Part shown: positions 1 through 10,685 of the stretch, piece after piece
Position numbering within the stretch: the first letter of the stretch is position 1
Layout: every line of letters begins with the position of its first letter
Assembly (NCBI RefSeq): GCF_037935975.1
Contig: NZ_CP149817.1
Location: forward strand, 3,410,001 to 3,474,000
DNA from: Teredinibacter turnerae
GTDB taxonomy: Bacteria > Pseudomonadota > Gammaproteobacteria > Pseudomonadales > Cellvibrionaceae
Reading direction: 5' to 3'
Length of the DNA stretch: 64,000 bases
Position numbers and translations under genes: made by a program
Notes under the pieces: generated by a model
What the model saw: only the letters and a program-made list of their open reading frames with translations
Database searches by the model: none
What the model was told of the DNA's origin: nothing

Positions 1-940
1 ATATCATCATAATGGTTTTTGTCGTCGCGCCCAGCGTACGCAGTATCGCAATATCGCCCTGCTTATCTACCACAACCATAATAAGTGTCGAGATTATATT
101 GAAAGCCGCGATAGCGACAATCAAACTCATTAAAAGCCCGACAAGATTCTTGGACATCTGGATCGCCTGGTAGAGGTTGCCGTGTGTCCTTGTCCAATTC
201 GTACCGTAAAATCCTGGGCCGAGCTTTACCAGGTTCTCGTACACCGTTTGTGGGGCACTGAATATGTTGTTTAAACGTAACCGAACGCCAGTAACCGTGC
301 TGGGATTACCCGTGAGATGTGCAACCGAAGCTAGTGACGCAAGCGCCAGTGTATTATCGAGTTCGGTGTTCGACTTAATCAGCGCACTCACTTTAAAGTA
401 GGCGATATGCGGCGCACTGGTGGAGCCATGGTTGTCCGGTATTACAACCATCAAACGACTGCCCTGCGCCACACCGAGTTTACCCGCTAAAGATGCGCCT
501 AAAAGCAAGTTCTCTGAGCTTGCATCAAGAGCTGCGAGACTTTGCTCATCCACATACTCCAGTATACGTGACACATTGGTTTCGCTCGCTGGGTCAATGC
601 CATAAAGCAACACGGGAGCAGTGTTGTTGCGATAACTGGCTAACCCATCGACCTGCACAAACGGCGCTACGCCCGCAATGCGGCTGTCCTTCTTCAGGGT
701 TTCCATGACCGCACGCCAGTCCTCAATGCCATCCCGCTCAAACACGGCTGCTTGCGGCACCAGCCCCAAAATGCGATCCCGCATTTCCCTGTCGAAGCCA
801 TTCATTATGGAGAGCACGGCTACCAGCAGGCCGACACCCACCATCAGACCTGCGACGGACATACCCGATAAAAACGACACCAACTGACTGCGTCGTTTTG
901 CGCCGGCGTACCTGAAGCCTACAAAAAAAGAAAATCGCAT
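1..940 (-). CDS. lolE: LolE-type lipoprotein-releasing ABC permease (3' end outside window)
   Basis: Inner-membrane permease subunit of the LolCDE complex, which extracts outer-membrane lipoproteins and hands them to the chaperone LolA. The frame is open from the ATG at 940 to the window edge (about 313 codons, starting MRFSFFVGFRYAGAKRRSQ), so the last part, holding two of the C-terminal membrane helices, is missing. A first membrane helix is followed by MNGFDREMRDRI, a large periplasmic domain, and then the FtsX-type helix with VVVDKQGDIAILRTLGA, the usual coupling motif of this family. It starts 6 bp after the lolD stop, so it is the last gene of a lolC-lolD-lolE operon. LolC and LolE are close paralogs. 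I call this LolE from its position after lolD. Confidence 0.9.
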   Translation of the reverse strand, partial: MRFSFFVGFRYAGAKRRSQLVSFLSGMSVAGLMVGVGLLVAVLSIMNGFDREMRDRILGLVPQAAVFERDGIEDWRAVMETLKKDSRIAGVAPFVQVDGLASYRNNTAPVLLYGIDPASETNVSRILEYVDEQSLAALDASSENLLLGASLAGKLGVAQGSRLMVVIPDNHGSTSAPHIAYFKVSALIKSNTELDNTLALASLASVAHLTGNPSTVTGVRLRLNNIFSAPQTVYENLVKLGPGFYGTNWTRTHGNLYQAIQMSKNLVGLLMSLIVAIAAFNIISTLIMVVVDKQGDIAILRTLGATTKTIMMI

Positions 941-946
941 AGCGCG

Positions 947-1633
947 TTAACCATGAATCCGAACCAATCTTCCCTCACCCAACTCGTACACCTGGTGCAT
1001 TGTTTTCGCAAGCGCCATGTCGTGAGTCACAACAATAAATGCTGTTGACAAGGATTGGCTCAGCTCTGCCATCAGGGCTTGAATAGAGGCGGCATTTCCA
1101 GAATCCAGATTACCCGTTGGCTCATCCATAAGTACGCAGGCGGGGTTATTAACCAAGGCGCGAGCAATGGCGACCCGCTGGCGTTCACCGCCGGATAATT
1201 CCGCCGGCTTGTGAACGGCACGGTCGGTTAAGCCAACCCGATGTAACATTTGTGCCGCAGTTCGTGATGCGTCTGCCATCTTTTGGCCAGCAATAAGCAG
1301 TGGCATTGCAACGTTTTCCAGTGCACTGAACTCAGGCAATAAATGATGAAACTGGTAGACAAAACCCAGAGACTGATTGCGAATTTTGCCGCGCTCATTG
1401 TCGGAACATTGGGAAAAGGCGCGCTGGAGAATTTCCACTACCCCACTGTCGGGCTGATCCAGACCGCCCAGTACGTTTAATAAGGTGCTTTTTCCGCTCC
1501 CAGAAGCACCGACAATGGCGACCTGCTGGCCCTCGTGGATCTCCAGCTCGATTCCATTTAGCACATCGACTTTTTGCGGGCCCTGGCTATAAGTTTTTTT
1601 AACGTCTTCGCAACGCAAAACAATTTTTGTCAT
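947..1633 (-). CDS. lolD: LolD, ATPase of the lipoprotein-releasing complex
   Basis: Cytoplasmic ABC ATPase that powers lipoprotein release from the inner membrane with LolC and LolE. The 228 residues match the family's usual length. Visible motifs are Walker [10 protein letters not shown] (about residues 42-50), the signature [15 protein letters not shown], and Walker [12 protein letters not shown]. The segment [23 protein letters not shown] is the Q-loop region typical of LolD/MacB-type ATPases. It lies between the two permease genes with 5- and 6-bp gaps, which excludes other MacB-like exporters as a better explanation. Confidence 0.96.
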   Translation of the reverse strand: MTKIVLRCEDVKKTYSQGPQKVDVLNGIELEIHEGQQVAIVGASGSGKSTLLNVLGGLDQPDSGVVEILQRAFSQCSDNERGKIRNQSLGFVYQFHHLLPEFSALENVAMPLLIAGQKMADASRTAAQMLHRVGLTDRAVHKPAELSGGERQRVAIARALVNNPACVLMDEPTGNLDSGNAASIQALMAELSQSLSTAFIVVTHDMALAKTMHQVYELGEGRLVRIHG

Positions 1634-1638
1634 AACAT

Positions 1639-2895
1639 TTATAGGTCGTAGCGCAGCGCTTCTGCTGGTTCGATTTGGGAGGCTCTAAATGCTGGGTATA
1701 TAGTCGCCAACACAGCGACGACGACCGCCATCGCACACACCAAAACGGTGTCCTGCCATTGCCATTGCGATGGTAAATAAGCCACAAAGTACACATTGGG
1801 GTCGAAGAGCTGAAAGCCGGTGAGCGACTCTATTAGCTGCATCGCTTCTGGCAGCCACACAGCGGTTACAACCCCAAAAACAGCACCGATTGCAATGCCA
1901 GCCAAGCCCAAAATAACGCCCTGGGCCATAAAAATACGAATAATGTCCCAACGCGACATGCCGAGTGTACGCAACACTGCAATGTCGCCGCGTTTTTCCG
2001 CCACCATCATAATCAGGCTGGTCACAATATTAAACGCAGCTACCGCGATAATAATGCCCAGCATCAGGCCGACCACGGTCTTTTCCATTTTTACCGCTTG
2101 AAACAGGCTGCCCTGTGTTTGACTCCAGTCCTTGGCAACATAGCCCGAACCGAGTCTCCTCGCCAGTGCTTGCACGGCTTCGGGGGCGTGGTATATATCA
2201 TCAAACTTCAAGTGAAGTCCATCGACCGCCCCGCCCGTTCGAAACAAAGTTTTTGCGTCGTCTATATGAATTAGAGTGAGGTACTGATCAACTTGCGCCC
2301 CAGCTTCGAACACCCCCACAAGCGTAAATCGCTTGGCGCGAGGGAAAATTCCAGCAGGCGTAACAGACACCTGCGGCAAGGTGACAGACACCTTGTCTCC
2401 AGTCGTTACCCCCAAAAACCGTGCAATCAGGCTACCCATAACAATGCCGTACTCTCCCGGCTTAAGTTCGGCCATATCTCCCACAAGCATGAATTGGTTG
2501 ACAACCGAAATCGCAGACTCGTACTGCGGATCGATACCTTCAATCTGAATCGGTTTGACATTGCCTGCATAGCTAAGCAAACCCTGCCCTTCAATATAGG
2601 GAGCGAAGGCTTTCAGCTCTGGCGTGTTAGCGATTTTCTCGCCCAGCGCAGGCCAGTCATGCAATGGCGTTGACGTCGATAGAAAACCGTGCGGCACCAC
2701 ACGCAGCAAGCGCTGCTTAAGTTCGTGATCGAAGCCGTTCATTACCGATAAAACGACAATCAGCGCGAACACGCCCAGCGCCATTCCGCCAAGCGCGAAC
2801 AGGCTTACGAACGAGATAAACCCGTTGCGGCGCTTCGCGCGGATGTAGCGTAAACCGATGAATAACGGTAATGATGGGGAAGTCTGTGCGATCAT
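1639..2895 (-). CDS. lolC: LolC-type lipoprotein-releasing ABC permease
   Basis: First gene of the lipoprotein-release operon. The 418-residue protein has an N-terminal membrane helix (about residues 27-50), the conserved [15 protein letters not shown] sequence just after it, a periplasmic domain of about 200 residues, and three C-terminal helices. The first C-terminal helix is followed by [19 protein letters not shown], which contacts the ATPase. Topology and length fit LolC/LolE. The assignment to LolC rests on its position before lolD. The start is the ATG at 2895. The promoter must lie in the 61-bp gap to the divergent PilZ gene. Confidence 0.95.
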   Translation of the reverse strand: MIAQTSPSLPLFIGLRYIRAKRRNGFISFVSLFALGGMALGVFALIVVLSVMNGFDHELKQRLLRVVPHGFLSTSTPLHDWPALGEKIANTPELKAFAPYIEGQGLLSYAGNVKPIQIEGIDPQYESAISVVNQFMLVGDMAELKPGEYGIVMGSLIARFLGVTTGDKVSVTLPQVSVTPAGIFPRAKRFTLVGVFEAGAQVDQYLTLIHIDDAKTLFRTGGAVDGLHLKFDDIYHAPEAVQALARRLGSGYVAKDWSQTQGSLFQAVKMEKTVVGLMLGIIIAVAAFNIVTSLIMMVAEKRGDIAVLRTLGMSRWDIIRIFMAQGVILGLAGIAIGAVFGVVTAVWLPEAMQLIESLTGFQLFDPNVYFVAYLPSQWQWQDTVLVCAMAVVVAVLATIYPAFRASQIEPAEALRYDL

Positions 2896-2956
2896 GGCGC
2901 GATTAAACAGAAGAAAACGCTAACTAACAAGGTCTACTATTCTTAGTGAGACATGT

Positions 2957-3568
2957 ATGGTGGAAAAAGCACAAAAAATGACCGAGCTAACGCAGAAACA
3001 GGCAGACCAAGGATCGCGTGAGAAACGGGATTTTTTCCGCATCAGTCACGACGTAATTTTTGACCACAAAGTCGTCGACGCGTATACAGCGGAGCACGAT
3101 AGTCCGGAAATTCTGTTTGACGATGCCGTGTCTCTTGGCATTATCAACGAGCTGAGACGCTTGGACCGCGACGCCAGCCAAACGTTACGGGCTCTGAGTG
3201 AAAAAAATAGGCTGATTGGCGACTATTTGCAGATTGTGAACAGCAAGATCGACCTTCTGGCCCGCCATGCGCTGTTCCACCAAACAGAAAAAGCGCGTGA
3301 GAAACCCAAAACACGCATTAATTTGAGTGAAGACGGGCTCGCCTTCATCGTGGAACGTGCGCTTTACAAAGGTAACTACCTGGCAATTCGCATGATATTT
3401 TTGCCCAACTATGTTCCCGTGGTAGTCTTCGCCAAAGTCATTCGCTGCGAAGCGAAAGGCGATCAATATCAGGTTGCGGCGCGATTTCACAGAATTAGCG
3501 ACAAAGATCGGCAAGAATTATCGCGTCAAATTCTGCGGGCACAAATCTCGCAAAAACAAGCTCCCTAG
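2957..3568 (+). CDS. PilZ-domain protein with an inserted helical segment
   Basis: Probable cyclic-di-GMP receptor of 203 residues, with no signal peptide or membrane segment. The two c-di-GMP-binding signatures of PilZ domains are both present: RxxxR as RDFFR (residues 24-28) and the N-x-S-x-x-G motif as NLSEDG (residues 122-127). They are about 95 residues apart, where most PilZ domains have 20-30. The intervening sequence is rich in Leu, Arg, Glu and Gln and looks helical. A PilZ-domain gene beside the lol operon is also known in Pseudomonas. The start could be the ATG at 2957 or the in-frame ATG at 2978. Its output partner is unknown. Confidence 0.8.
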   Translation: MVEKAQKMTELTQKQADQGSREKRDFFRISHDVIFDHKVVDAYTAEHDSPEILFDDAVSLGIINELRRLDRDASQTLRALSEKNRLIGDYLQIVNSKIDLLARHALFHQTEKAREKPKTRINLSEDGLAFIVERALYKGNYLAIRMIFLPNYVPVVVFAKVIRCEAKGDQYQVAARFHRISDKDRQELSRQILRAQISQKQAP

Positions 3569-3625
3569 CAATAGAGTGAATGCGGATACATGCCGCATGA
3601 AAATAAGGTCTAACGAGGATATTTC

Positions 3626-3922
3626 ATGACCCCAGTTAAAATCGCCGTCCTGTCGAGCCTGCTTGCTCTGAGTGTTGATGTTGCTGTGGCGGACACACTG
3701 CAAATGCCAGACGCCTCAGCCGCATCAGAAAAGTGGAACCAGCCGGTACCGCAAAAAGGGTTGTCCAAGTCCCAGGTTGAAGCAAAATTTGGCAACCCAG
3801 CCAGCCGGAGCGGCCCGACAGGAACGCCCCCTATCTACTACTGGGAGTACGATGCCTTTACGGTGTATTTCGAAGGCGACTACGTGATTCACTCAGTCCA
3901 CAAATACAAACAGCCGAGCTAA
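3626..3922 (+). CDS. Small secreted protein of unknown function
   Basis: A 98-residue protein with a signal peptide (MTPVKIAVLSSLLALS, cleavage probably after VAVA/DT). The mature part holds GLSKSQVEAKFGNP followed by YYWEYDAFTVYFEGDYVIHSV. The 'glycine, then Q/E-V-x-x-x-F/L-G-x-P' pattern followed by a W-x-Y-x-x-F-T-V-Y-F-E strand resembles the BamE/SmpA-like fold found in small periplasmic proteins, but no lipobox cysteine is present. A GAGGA ribosome-binding site lies just before the ATG. The function is not known; similar short proteins sit in many gammaproteobacterial genomes. Confidence 0.75.
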   Translation: MTPVKIAVLSSLLALSVDVAVADTLQMPDASAASEKWNQPVPQKGLSKSQVEAKFGNPASRSGPTGTPPIYYWEYDAFTVYFEGDYVIHSVHKYKQPS

Positions 3923-3935
3923 ATCCTCACCCTAC

Positions 3936-4976
3936 CTATGGCCTGTGGCTCGCGTAGTAACCGCGTATTATCTCGAGCACCGGCGCGCGATATTCGTCGG
4001 ATTCAAACAGCAATTCGTGCCGTGCGCCGTCTATAACGACAGGCGCTCCGCCATCGCATACCGGCTTACCTTTCGCATTTTCCCGTGCACAAAAGGCGTC
4101 TTGCGGGTCGTTCAACACAACCCTGTCGTCCCCTGCTTGCAGCAACAACAGCGGCCCGCGAATATTCTCCGCATCCATTTGCAATTGTTCACGTACCTCG
4201 CAGGCCTGCGCTACCCAACCGAATGTCGGCGCACCTAAGGCTGAACCAGGAAAGGCACCGTACACCTGATTTTTCCAGCTGAACCGGGTTTGTGAGTGGG
4301 TGAGGCGATTTTTTGCAAAGGGTGTCGGCGTGTGCCCCGTAGCGGCGCATGTACTGCAGACGTAACTGATTGCGCGCGCGAGCTGACAAGTTCCTGCAAT
4401 ACCCGTATTGGGCGCCAGCATGGGCGACCCTAAAACCACCGCAGCGAAGGGGTTGTCGTGCGTTGCCAGGTAACGAATCGCAATTGCGCCGCCCATGGAA
4501 TGGGCGAACAAATACAGTGGCCGTGGCGCATCCGCTACTGCCGCTGAACGCATAAACGTATCTGCATCGGTTACATAATCATCAAACTCACTAACGTGGC
4601 CCTTTCGTCCATCTGCCAACATGCGACTGGACAAACCCTGACCCCGGTGGTCATGTTGGTACACCGCATAACCCGCTAGTGCCATTTCGTACGCAAACTC
4701 CTGGTATTTAACAAAACTTTCCGTACGCCCTGAGAAAATCACCACGCTGCCAATGGCGTTTTCATGGGGAATAACCTTATACGCCAGGCTTACGCCATCT
4801 TTTCCAGCAATAAACTGATGGGCCGGAGCCCGCTGCCAGAAGGCTTCAACAGCCTCGCGATCAAAAGTATCGACTGCACTGGCAGGCCAGGAACTCCACA
4901 AAGCCAGTAACCAACCGAGTCGGTACACAATTGCTAAAGGTGTTCTCAATAATGTGGGTGTATTACAATTCTGCAT
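3936..4976 (-). CDS. Secreted or periplasmic alpha/beta hydrolase, lysophospholipase-like
   Basis: Serine hydrolase of the Hydrolase_4 / PldB (monoacylglycerol lipase-like) group, about 346 residues from the ATG at 4976. An in-frame start at 5036 exists but would run into the divergent mnmA. The chosen start gives a signal-peptide-like N-terminus (hydrophobic [15 protein letters not shown]). The nucleophile elbow is FAHSMGGA, the acid residue is likely in [10 protein letters not shown], and the catalytic His is in [23 protein letters not shown] is the conserved strand-loop of this group. The substrate (lysophospholipid or monoacylglycerol) is inferred from the family only. Confidence 0.82.
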   Translation of the reverse strand: MQNCNTPTLLRTPLAIVYRLGWLLALWSSWPASAVDTFDREAVEAFWQRAPAHQFIAGKDGVSLAYKVIPHENAIGSVVIFSGRTESFVKYQEFAYEMALAGYAVYQHDHRGQGLSSRMLADGRKGHVSEFDDYVTDADTFMRSAAVADAPRPLYLFAHSMGGAIAIRYLATHDNPFAAVVLGSPMLAPNTGIAGTCQLARAISYVCSTCAATGHTPTPFAKNRLTHSQTRFSWKNQVYGAFPGSALGAPTFGWVAQACEVREQLQMDAENIRGPLLLLQAGDDRVVLNDPQDAFCARENAKGKPVCDGGAPVVIDGARHELLFESDEYRAPVLEIIRGYYASHRP

Positions 4977-4998
4977 TTTTCGCCCCAGTAAACGATTT

Positions 4999-6102
4999 AT
5001 GGCCAACACTAAGCCCGCTTCACAAACCAAAGTCATCGTCGGGATGTCCGGCGGCGTCGATTCGTCTGTTTCCGCACTCCTGCTGCTTCAACAAGGTTAC
5101 CAAGTTGAAGGCCTGTTTATGAAAAACTGGAACGAGGACGATGGCACAGAGTACTGCACGGCCATGACAGACCTGCTGGACGCCGCCAATGTGTGTCAAA
5201 AACTCGGAATTCCGCTGCACACGGCGAACTTCGCCGCACAGTACTGGGACAACGTATTCGAGCATTTTTTAGAAGAATACAAAGCCGGACGCACGCCTAA
5301 CCCGGATATCTTGTGTAACCGGGAGATCAAGTTCAAAGTGTTTCTGGACTATGCCGAGCAGTTGGGCGCAGATTACATTGCGACGGGGCACTATGCCAGA
5401 ACCCGCAATAAAGCGGGACAAACACAGCTTTGTAAAGGCTTGGACGGCAATAAAGACCAGAGCTACTTTCTACATGCCGTGGAAGAGAAGGCATTCGCCA
5501 AAACACTGTTCCCGATTGGCGAACTCGAAAAACCGCGCGTGCGCGAGTTGGCGGAAGCTCACGACCTGGTCACCCACAACAAGAAAGACAGCACCGGTAT
5601 TTGCTTTATTGGCGAGCGCCGCTTTAAGGATTTTCTGCAAACCTACTTGCCCGCTCAGCCGGGTAAAATCGTCACCCCCGAGGGTGAAATCCTGGGCGAC
5701 CATCAAGGCCTTATGTACTACACCATTGGCCAGCGGCAGGGCCTGGGCATTGGCGGCATTGCGGGCGCGCATGAGGACGCCTGGTACGTGGCGCGCAAAA
5801 ACCTGAGCGACAACACTCTTATGGTGGTACAGGGCGGCTCCCATGAACTGCTGCTGGAAACAGCCCTGGTCGCCAACGGCATGCATTGGATCAATCAGCC
5901 GCAAGAAGAAGGCTTTAGGTGCTACGCGAAAACCCGCTACCGCCAGCCGGATCAGCCCTGCACCTTGCAAAAGATGAGTGGAGACACCATAACGGTGGTT
6001 TTCGATGAGCCACAACGCGCCATCACCCCAGGGCAGAGCATCGTACTGTACGACGGCGATGTGTGCCTCGGTGGCGGTGTCATCGATCATCCCATTTCCT
6101 GA
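4999..6102 (+). CDS. mnmA: tRNA-specific 2-thiouridylase MnmA
   Basis: Thiolates U34 of the tRNAs for Lys, Glu and Gln, using sulfur relayed from IscS through the Tus proteins. The 367 residues from the ATG at 4999 match the family length. An upstream in-frame ATG at 4954 would add 15 atypical residues and overlap the divergent hydrolase start, so I reject it. The PP-loop is [12 protein letters not shown]. The catalytic cysteine pair is at about Cys106 (PDILCN) and Cys202 (TGICFIG), and GHYAR and DQSYFLH are family landmarks. It is followed 18 bp later by hflD, the same pair and order as in E. coli (ycfB-hflD-purB). Confidence 0.97.
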   Translation: MANTKPASQTKVIVGMSGGVDSSVSALLLLQQGYQVEGLFMKNWNEDDGTEYCTAMTDLLDAANVCQKLGIPLHTANFAAQYWDNVFEHFLEEYKAGRTPNPDILCNREIKFKVFLDYAEQLGADYIATGHYARTRNKAGQTQLCKGLDGNKDQSYFLHAVEEKAFAKTLFPIGELEKPRVRELAEAHDLVTHNKKDSTGICFIGERRFKDFLQTYLPAQPGKIVTPEGEILGDHQGLMYYTIGQRQGLGIGGIAGAHEDAWYVARKNLSDNTLMVVQGGSHELLLETALVANGMHWINQPQEEGFRCYAKTRYRQPDQPCTLQKMSGDTITVVFDEPQRAITPGQSIVLYDGDVCLGGGVIDHPIS

Positions 6103-6120
6103 CCGGCAAGGAGCTCTCTG

Positions 6121-6744
6121 TTGCAAAAATCCTGGCGAAATATCGCAATTGCCCTAGCGGGCATGACCCAATGCGCCCGCCAAGTGGAGGAGTTGGCTAA
6201 AACCGGCTACCTGAAAACAGAAGTATTTGAAACCGCAGTTAAAAGCTTGATCAATACCGACCCGAGCTCCGCCGAAGACGTATTTGGTGGCCTGGAGGCC
6301 GTCCAGCCAGGACTGAGTACACTGAAAGACATTCTGGAAGACCACCGGTCACCCGGTAACGCGGATATCTTGCGCTATGTTTTGGGCGCGGTGGTACTGC
6401 AAAAACGCCTCGCACGCCGCAAAGACGTGCTCTACATTATTGGTAACCGCCTGGAGAAAGTGAGCCAGCAAGTCGAGCATTTTGGCTGTAGCCACGACAA
6501 TGTGGTGTCCAACATCGCCGACATTTATACCGATACCATCAGTAAATTCCCTTATCGTATCCAGGTAACCGGGGAATTTAATTATTTGCAACAGGAACGC
6601 GTCGCCGCTCAAATTCGGTCCTTGCTGTTCGCAGCCATTCGCGCGGCTACCCTGTGGCGTCAGGCCGGTGGCACCCGCTGGCATATGCTGTTCTATCGCA
6701 GCAAAATGCTTGCGGCAACCGAGCAGTTGCTGCAGCGCGCTTAA
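6121..6744 (+). CDS. hflD: HflD, high-frequency-lysogenization protein homolog
   Basis: A 207-residue member of the HflD (YcfC) family, a helical, membrane-associated protein that in E. coli affects lambda CII stability; its housekeeping role is unclear. It starts at a TTG at 6121, supported by a strong AAGGAG at 6108-6113 with 7-nt spacing; no better ATG lies nearby. Family-like segments are ALAGMTQCARQVEELAKTG and RYVLGAVVLQKRLARRKDVL. Its place between mnmA and purB is the classic gammaproteobacterial arrangement and confirms the call. Confidence 0.94.
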   Translation: MQKSWRNIAIALAGMTQCARQVEELAKTGYLKTEVFETAVKSLINTDPSSAEDVFGGLEAVQPGLSTLKDILEDHRSPGNADILRYVLGAVVLQKRLARRKDVLYIIGNRLEKVSQQVEHFGCSHDNVVSNIADIYTDTISKFPYRIQVTGEFNYLQQERVAAQIRSLLFAAIRAATLWRQAGGTRWHMLFYRSKMLAATEQLLQRA

Positions 6745-8154
<1,410 letters not shown>

Positions 8155-8223
8155 GCCCGCGCCTGACTTTTGTTTCTACCATCGCTCGGGGGTAGCTCCT
8201 CCGAGCCGGTTATGGAGCCATTT

Positions 8224-9381
8224 ATGGCTGACCCCTCCTCCCTGTTGCCCCGCTTGCAGCAACTTGGCACTATTAGCATTGAACAGTTCTTAAACGAGTA
8301 CTGGCAGAAGAAGCCGCTGTTAATACGCCAGGCCTTTCCGGACTTCCAGGCCCCTGTCAGCGCAGATGAGCTGGCGGGCCTTGCGCTTGAAGACGATGTT
8401 GTTTCACGCCTGGTGGTTCAACGCGATGAAACCGACTGGCAAGTCGAGCATGGCCCGCTGCCCGAGGAGCGTTTCGCGCAGCTACCGGAATCCCACTGGA
8501 CACTATTGGTACAACACGCAGATGCCCTGGACCCGGCAATCAACGCATTGCTCGATGCGTTTCGGTTTATCCCCAACTGGCGGCTGGACGACATTATGAT
8601 CAGTTACGCCGCCGACAAGGGCGGCGTCGGCCCACATTTCGATTACTACGATGTATTTCTGTTGCAGGCGCAAGGCAAGCGCCGCTGGCGGATTGGCCAA
8701 CGCTGCTCCCACGAAAGCCCCTTGTTGCCAGCGGCGGATATGAAAATTTTGCAAGACTTTGACACTGTTGAAGACTGGATTGTGGAGCCCGGCGACCTGC
8801 TGTATATACCGCCCAACATCGCCCATTGGGGCGAAGCCGACGGCGAGTGCATGACTTACTCGATCGGTTTTAGAGCGCCGAGCCATGCCGAAGTGCTACT
8901 GGATTTTTCAGAGGAAATGGCGTCGTTCACTAACCCGGATATGCGCTACACGGACCCAGGCTTACGCCAGCAGGCGCTTGCCGGTGAAATGTCGCAGCAG
9001 AGCATCGAGCAGGTACAGGCCATCATCCACCAGTACAGCACCGACAAGGGCGCGCTCGCAGGTTGGTTCGGTGAATACATGACGCGGCCTAACCCGGCTG
9101 CAGACGCGCATTTCCAAACCTTTGACGAGGAATTCGACCGCAACTTAATGGAAGCTGGCCAGGCTCGCTTATCGCGCTTCGCTCGCTGCGCATTTTTTGA
9201 AGAACAAGCCGGTTGCTTGGTATTTATCAACGGCACCAAATGGCACTGCAGCCGCAAACTCGCAGTCATGCTTAGCAATTACGAGCCCATCCAATGGGAT
9301 TCTCTCGATACTCTGGACCGAACTGTCGTTGTGCAAATTGCCGACGCCGGATTTTTGATAAGCAGCGAAGATGATGAATAA
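8224..9381 (+). CDS. roxA: RoxA/YcfD-type ribosomal protein L16 arginine hydroxylase
   Basis: JmjC/cupin 2-oxoglutarate- and Fe(II)-dependent oxygenase. In E. coli, YcfD hydroxylates an arginine of ribosomal protein L16. I place the start at the ATG at 8224, which has GGAG at 8214-8217 six nt upstream; an ATG at 8212 and a TTG at 8170 are alternatives. The 385 residues are close to the roughly 373 of E. coli YcfD. The Fe-binding H-x-D is HFD in GVGPHFDYYDVFLLQ, and the second His lies in IAHWGEADGE. The N-terminal FLNEYWQKKPLLIRQAF is diagnostic of the family. The last 11 bp overlap the next gene. Confidence 0.93.
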   Translation: MADPSSLLPRLQQLGTISIEQFLNEYWQKKPLLIRQAFPDFQAPVSADELAGLALEDDVVSRLVVQRDETDWQVEHGPLPEERFAQLPESHWTLLVQHADALDPAINALLDAFRFIPNWRLDDIMISYAADKGGVGPHFDYYDVFLLQAQGKRRWRIGQRCSHESPLLPAADMKILQDFDTVEDWIVEPGDLLYIPPNIAHWGEADGECMTYSIGFRAPSHAEVLLDFSEEMASFTNPDMRYTDPGLRQQALAGEMSQQSIEQVQAIIHQYSTDKGALAGWFGEYMTRPNPAADAHFQTFDEEFDRNLMEAGQARLSRFARCAFFEEQAGCLVFINGTKWHCSRKLAVMLSNYEPIQWDSLDTLDRTVVVQIADAGFLISSEDDE

Positions 9382-10315
9382 ACCAGACTACACTGTGCGC
9401 GAAGCATTCTGGAATACGGACGCGCAACGGTTATCGGCTATTCGCCGGGAAGTTTTTATTGATGAGCAGCAGGTACCAGAAGAACTTGAGCTTGACGAAA
9501 AAGATGGTGACGGCAAAACGCGCCATTTTTTGATCGAAAATGAACACGAAGCCATAGGTTGCGCGCGACTATTACCGGCTGGCCAAATTGGTCGAATGGC
9601 CGTTCGAAAGCCGTACCGCCGAGGCGGTTATGGCTCTCAGCTGTTGCGCTTTATCGTCCGCCAGGCGCTGGAAGAATATGGAATTGCACCTTTTTTACAC
9701 TCCCAGGTGAGCGCCATTTCGTTTTACGCGTCGCTTGGTTTCGAAGCTGAAGGTCCGAAATTCGACGACGCTGGGATTCCGCACCGAACTATGCGTCTCC
9801 CCGATACTGCCGACGCTTTGGCGGCTGTGTATAAGGATGGCGTCCATCGGTTGCGTGACGCCAAGCACTACACGCATCACGTTGCTAACCTTGCTCGCAC
9901 GGCGAGTCGCACCCTGGATATTCTGTGCGCAAATCTCACGCCAGCCGTGTGGGCAAATGAGGAGGTCCTAGAGGGGGTTTCCGCACTCGCGCGGCGCAGC
10001 GCTAACTCACAAATTCGTCTCTTGATTGCAGATAGCAAACCACTGCAGGGCGCAAGCCACCCCTTGGTGCGGCTGGTTCAACGATTGCCGAGCACGTTGC
10101 AGATTAAGGTGATCAATGCCGAAGTTTCAGCGCCTGATCACGCCTACGCCATCGCAGATCGACAGCGTATCGCGTTCCTGAATGATGAGGCGAGCTACAA
10201 CGGCTTCGTGAACTACCGCGCGCCTGCGGAGTGCCGACATCAACTGGACGAATTCGACAGGTTTTGGAACTACAACAGCAGCAGCGACCCCAATTTGATG
10301 ACAATTTTTATCTAG
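9371..10315 (+). CDS. Two-domain GNAT acetyltransferase
   Basis: A 314-residue protein overlapping roxA by 11 bp and so translationally coupled to it. Residues 1-145 are a GNAT domain of the ElaA-like type: IRREVFIDEQQVP, GRMAVRKPYRRGGYGSQLL (acetyl-CoA loop), and AISFYASLGFEAEG. Residues 150-314 form a second domain with HHVANLARTASRTLDIL, which resembles a domain of unknown function often fused to these acetyltransferases in Pseudomonas relatives and vaguely recalls a phospholipase-D-like fold. The substrate is unknown. The ribosome-modifying neighbour is suggestive but not evidence of a shared substrate. Confidence 0.82.
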   Translation: MMNKPDYTVREAFWNTDAQRLSAIRREVFIDEQQVPEELELDEKDGDGKTRHFLIENEHEAIGCARLLPAGQIGRMAVRKPYRRGGYGSQLLRFIVRQALEEYGIAPFLHSQVSAISFYASLGFEAEGPKFDDAGIPHRTMRLPDTADALAAVYKDGVHRLRDAKHYTHHVANLARTASRTLDILCANLTPAVWANEEVLEGVSALARRSANSQIRLLIADSKPLQGASHPLVRLVQRLPSTLQIKVINAEVSAPDHAYAIADRQRIAFLNDEASYNGFVNYRAPAECRHQLDEFDRFWNYNSSSDPNLMTIFI

Positions 10316-10370
10316 ACCGTCGGGGTTCCGCGCTTAGCGCTCTACAAGCGTTCACCTGCGTGAGCAAAAT

Positions 10371-10682
10371 TTACAGCTCAACACCCAACGTATCGCCATC
10401 ATAGGCAAGTGGAAACTGCTTCAAGCAATCCAGCTGATTAGCGAGTGGACCTTGTGCTTTGCCAGAGGGCAAATCGAAAGCGATGCCGTGAGCGCGGCAA
10501 CGCAAACCGCCGGCAGGTAGCTGTTCGGCGGTGGTCAATGGAACGTCCATATGCGGACAGCGGTTCTCAATGAGATACCGCTGCCCATCCATCTGTAAAA
10601 GCAACAAGCTGTGACTCTCCAGCACAAACGCCTTCTGATAACCGTCGTGCAGCTTTGCAAGCTTTTCCAGTGGATAAAACAT
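10371..10682 (-). CDS. Small Rieske [2Fe-2S] protein
   Basis: A 103-residue single-domain Rieske ferredoxin. Both cluster-binding boxes are visible: C-x-H as ENRCPHMDVPL and C-x-x-H as LRCRAHGIAFDL, spaced as in NirD/biphenyl-dioxygenase-type ferredoxins. There is no signal peptide, so it is cytoplasmic. It follows thrH with a 3-bp gap, so the two share a transcript. The redox partner is not identifiable from context. Rieske ferredoxins of this size usually pass electrons to oxygenases or reductases encoded elsewhere. Confidence 0.87.
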   Translation of the reverse strand: MFYPLEKLAKLHDGYQKAFVLESHSLLLLQMDGQRYLIENRCPHMDVPLTTAEQLPAGGLRCRAHGIAFDLPSGKAQGPLANQLDCLKQFPLAYDGDTLGVEL

Positions 10683-10685
10683 GGC

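Noticed and set aside
4954-4998. Upstream start for mnmA
   Set aside because: It would add 15 residues absent from the family and place the start inside the divergent hydrolase gene. The ATG at 4999 gives the normal N-terminus.
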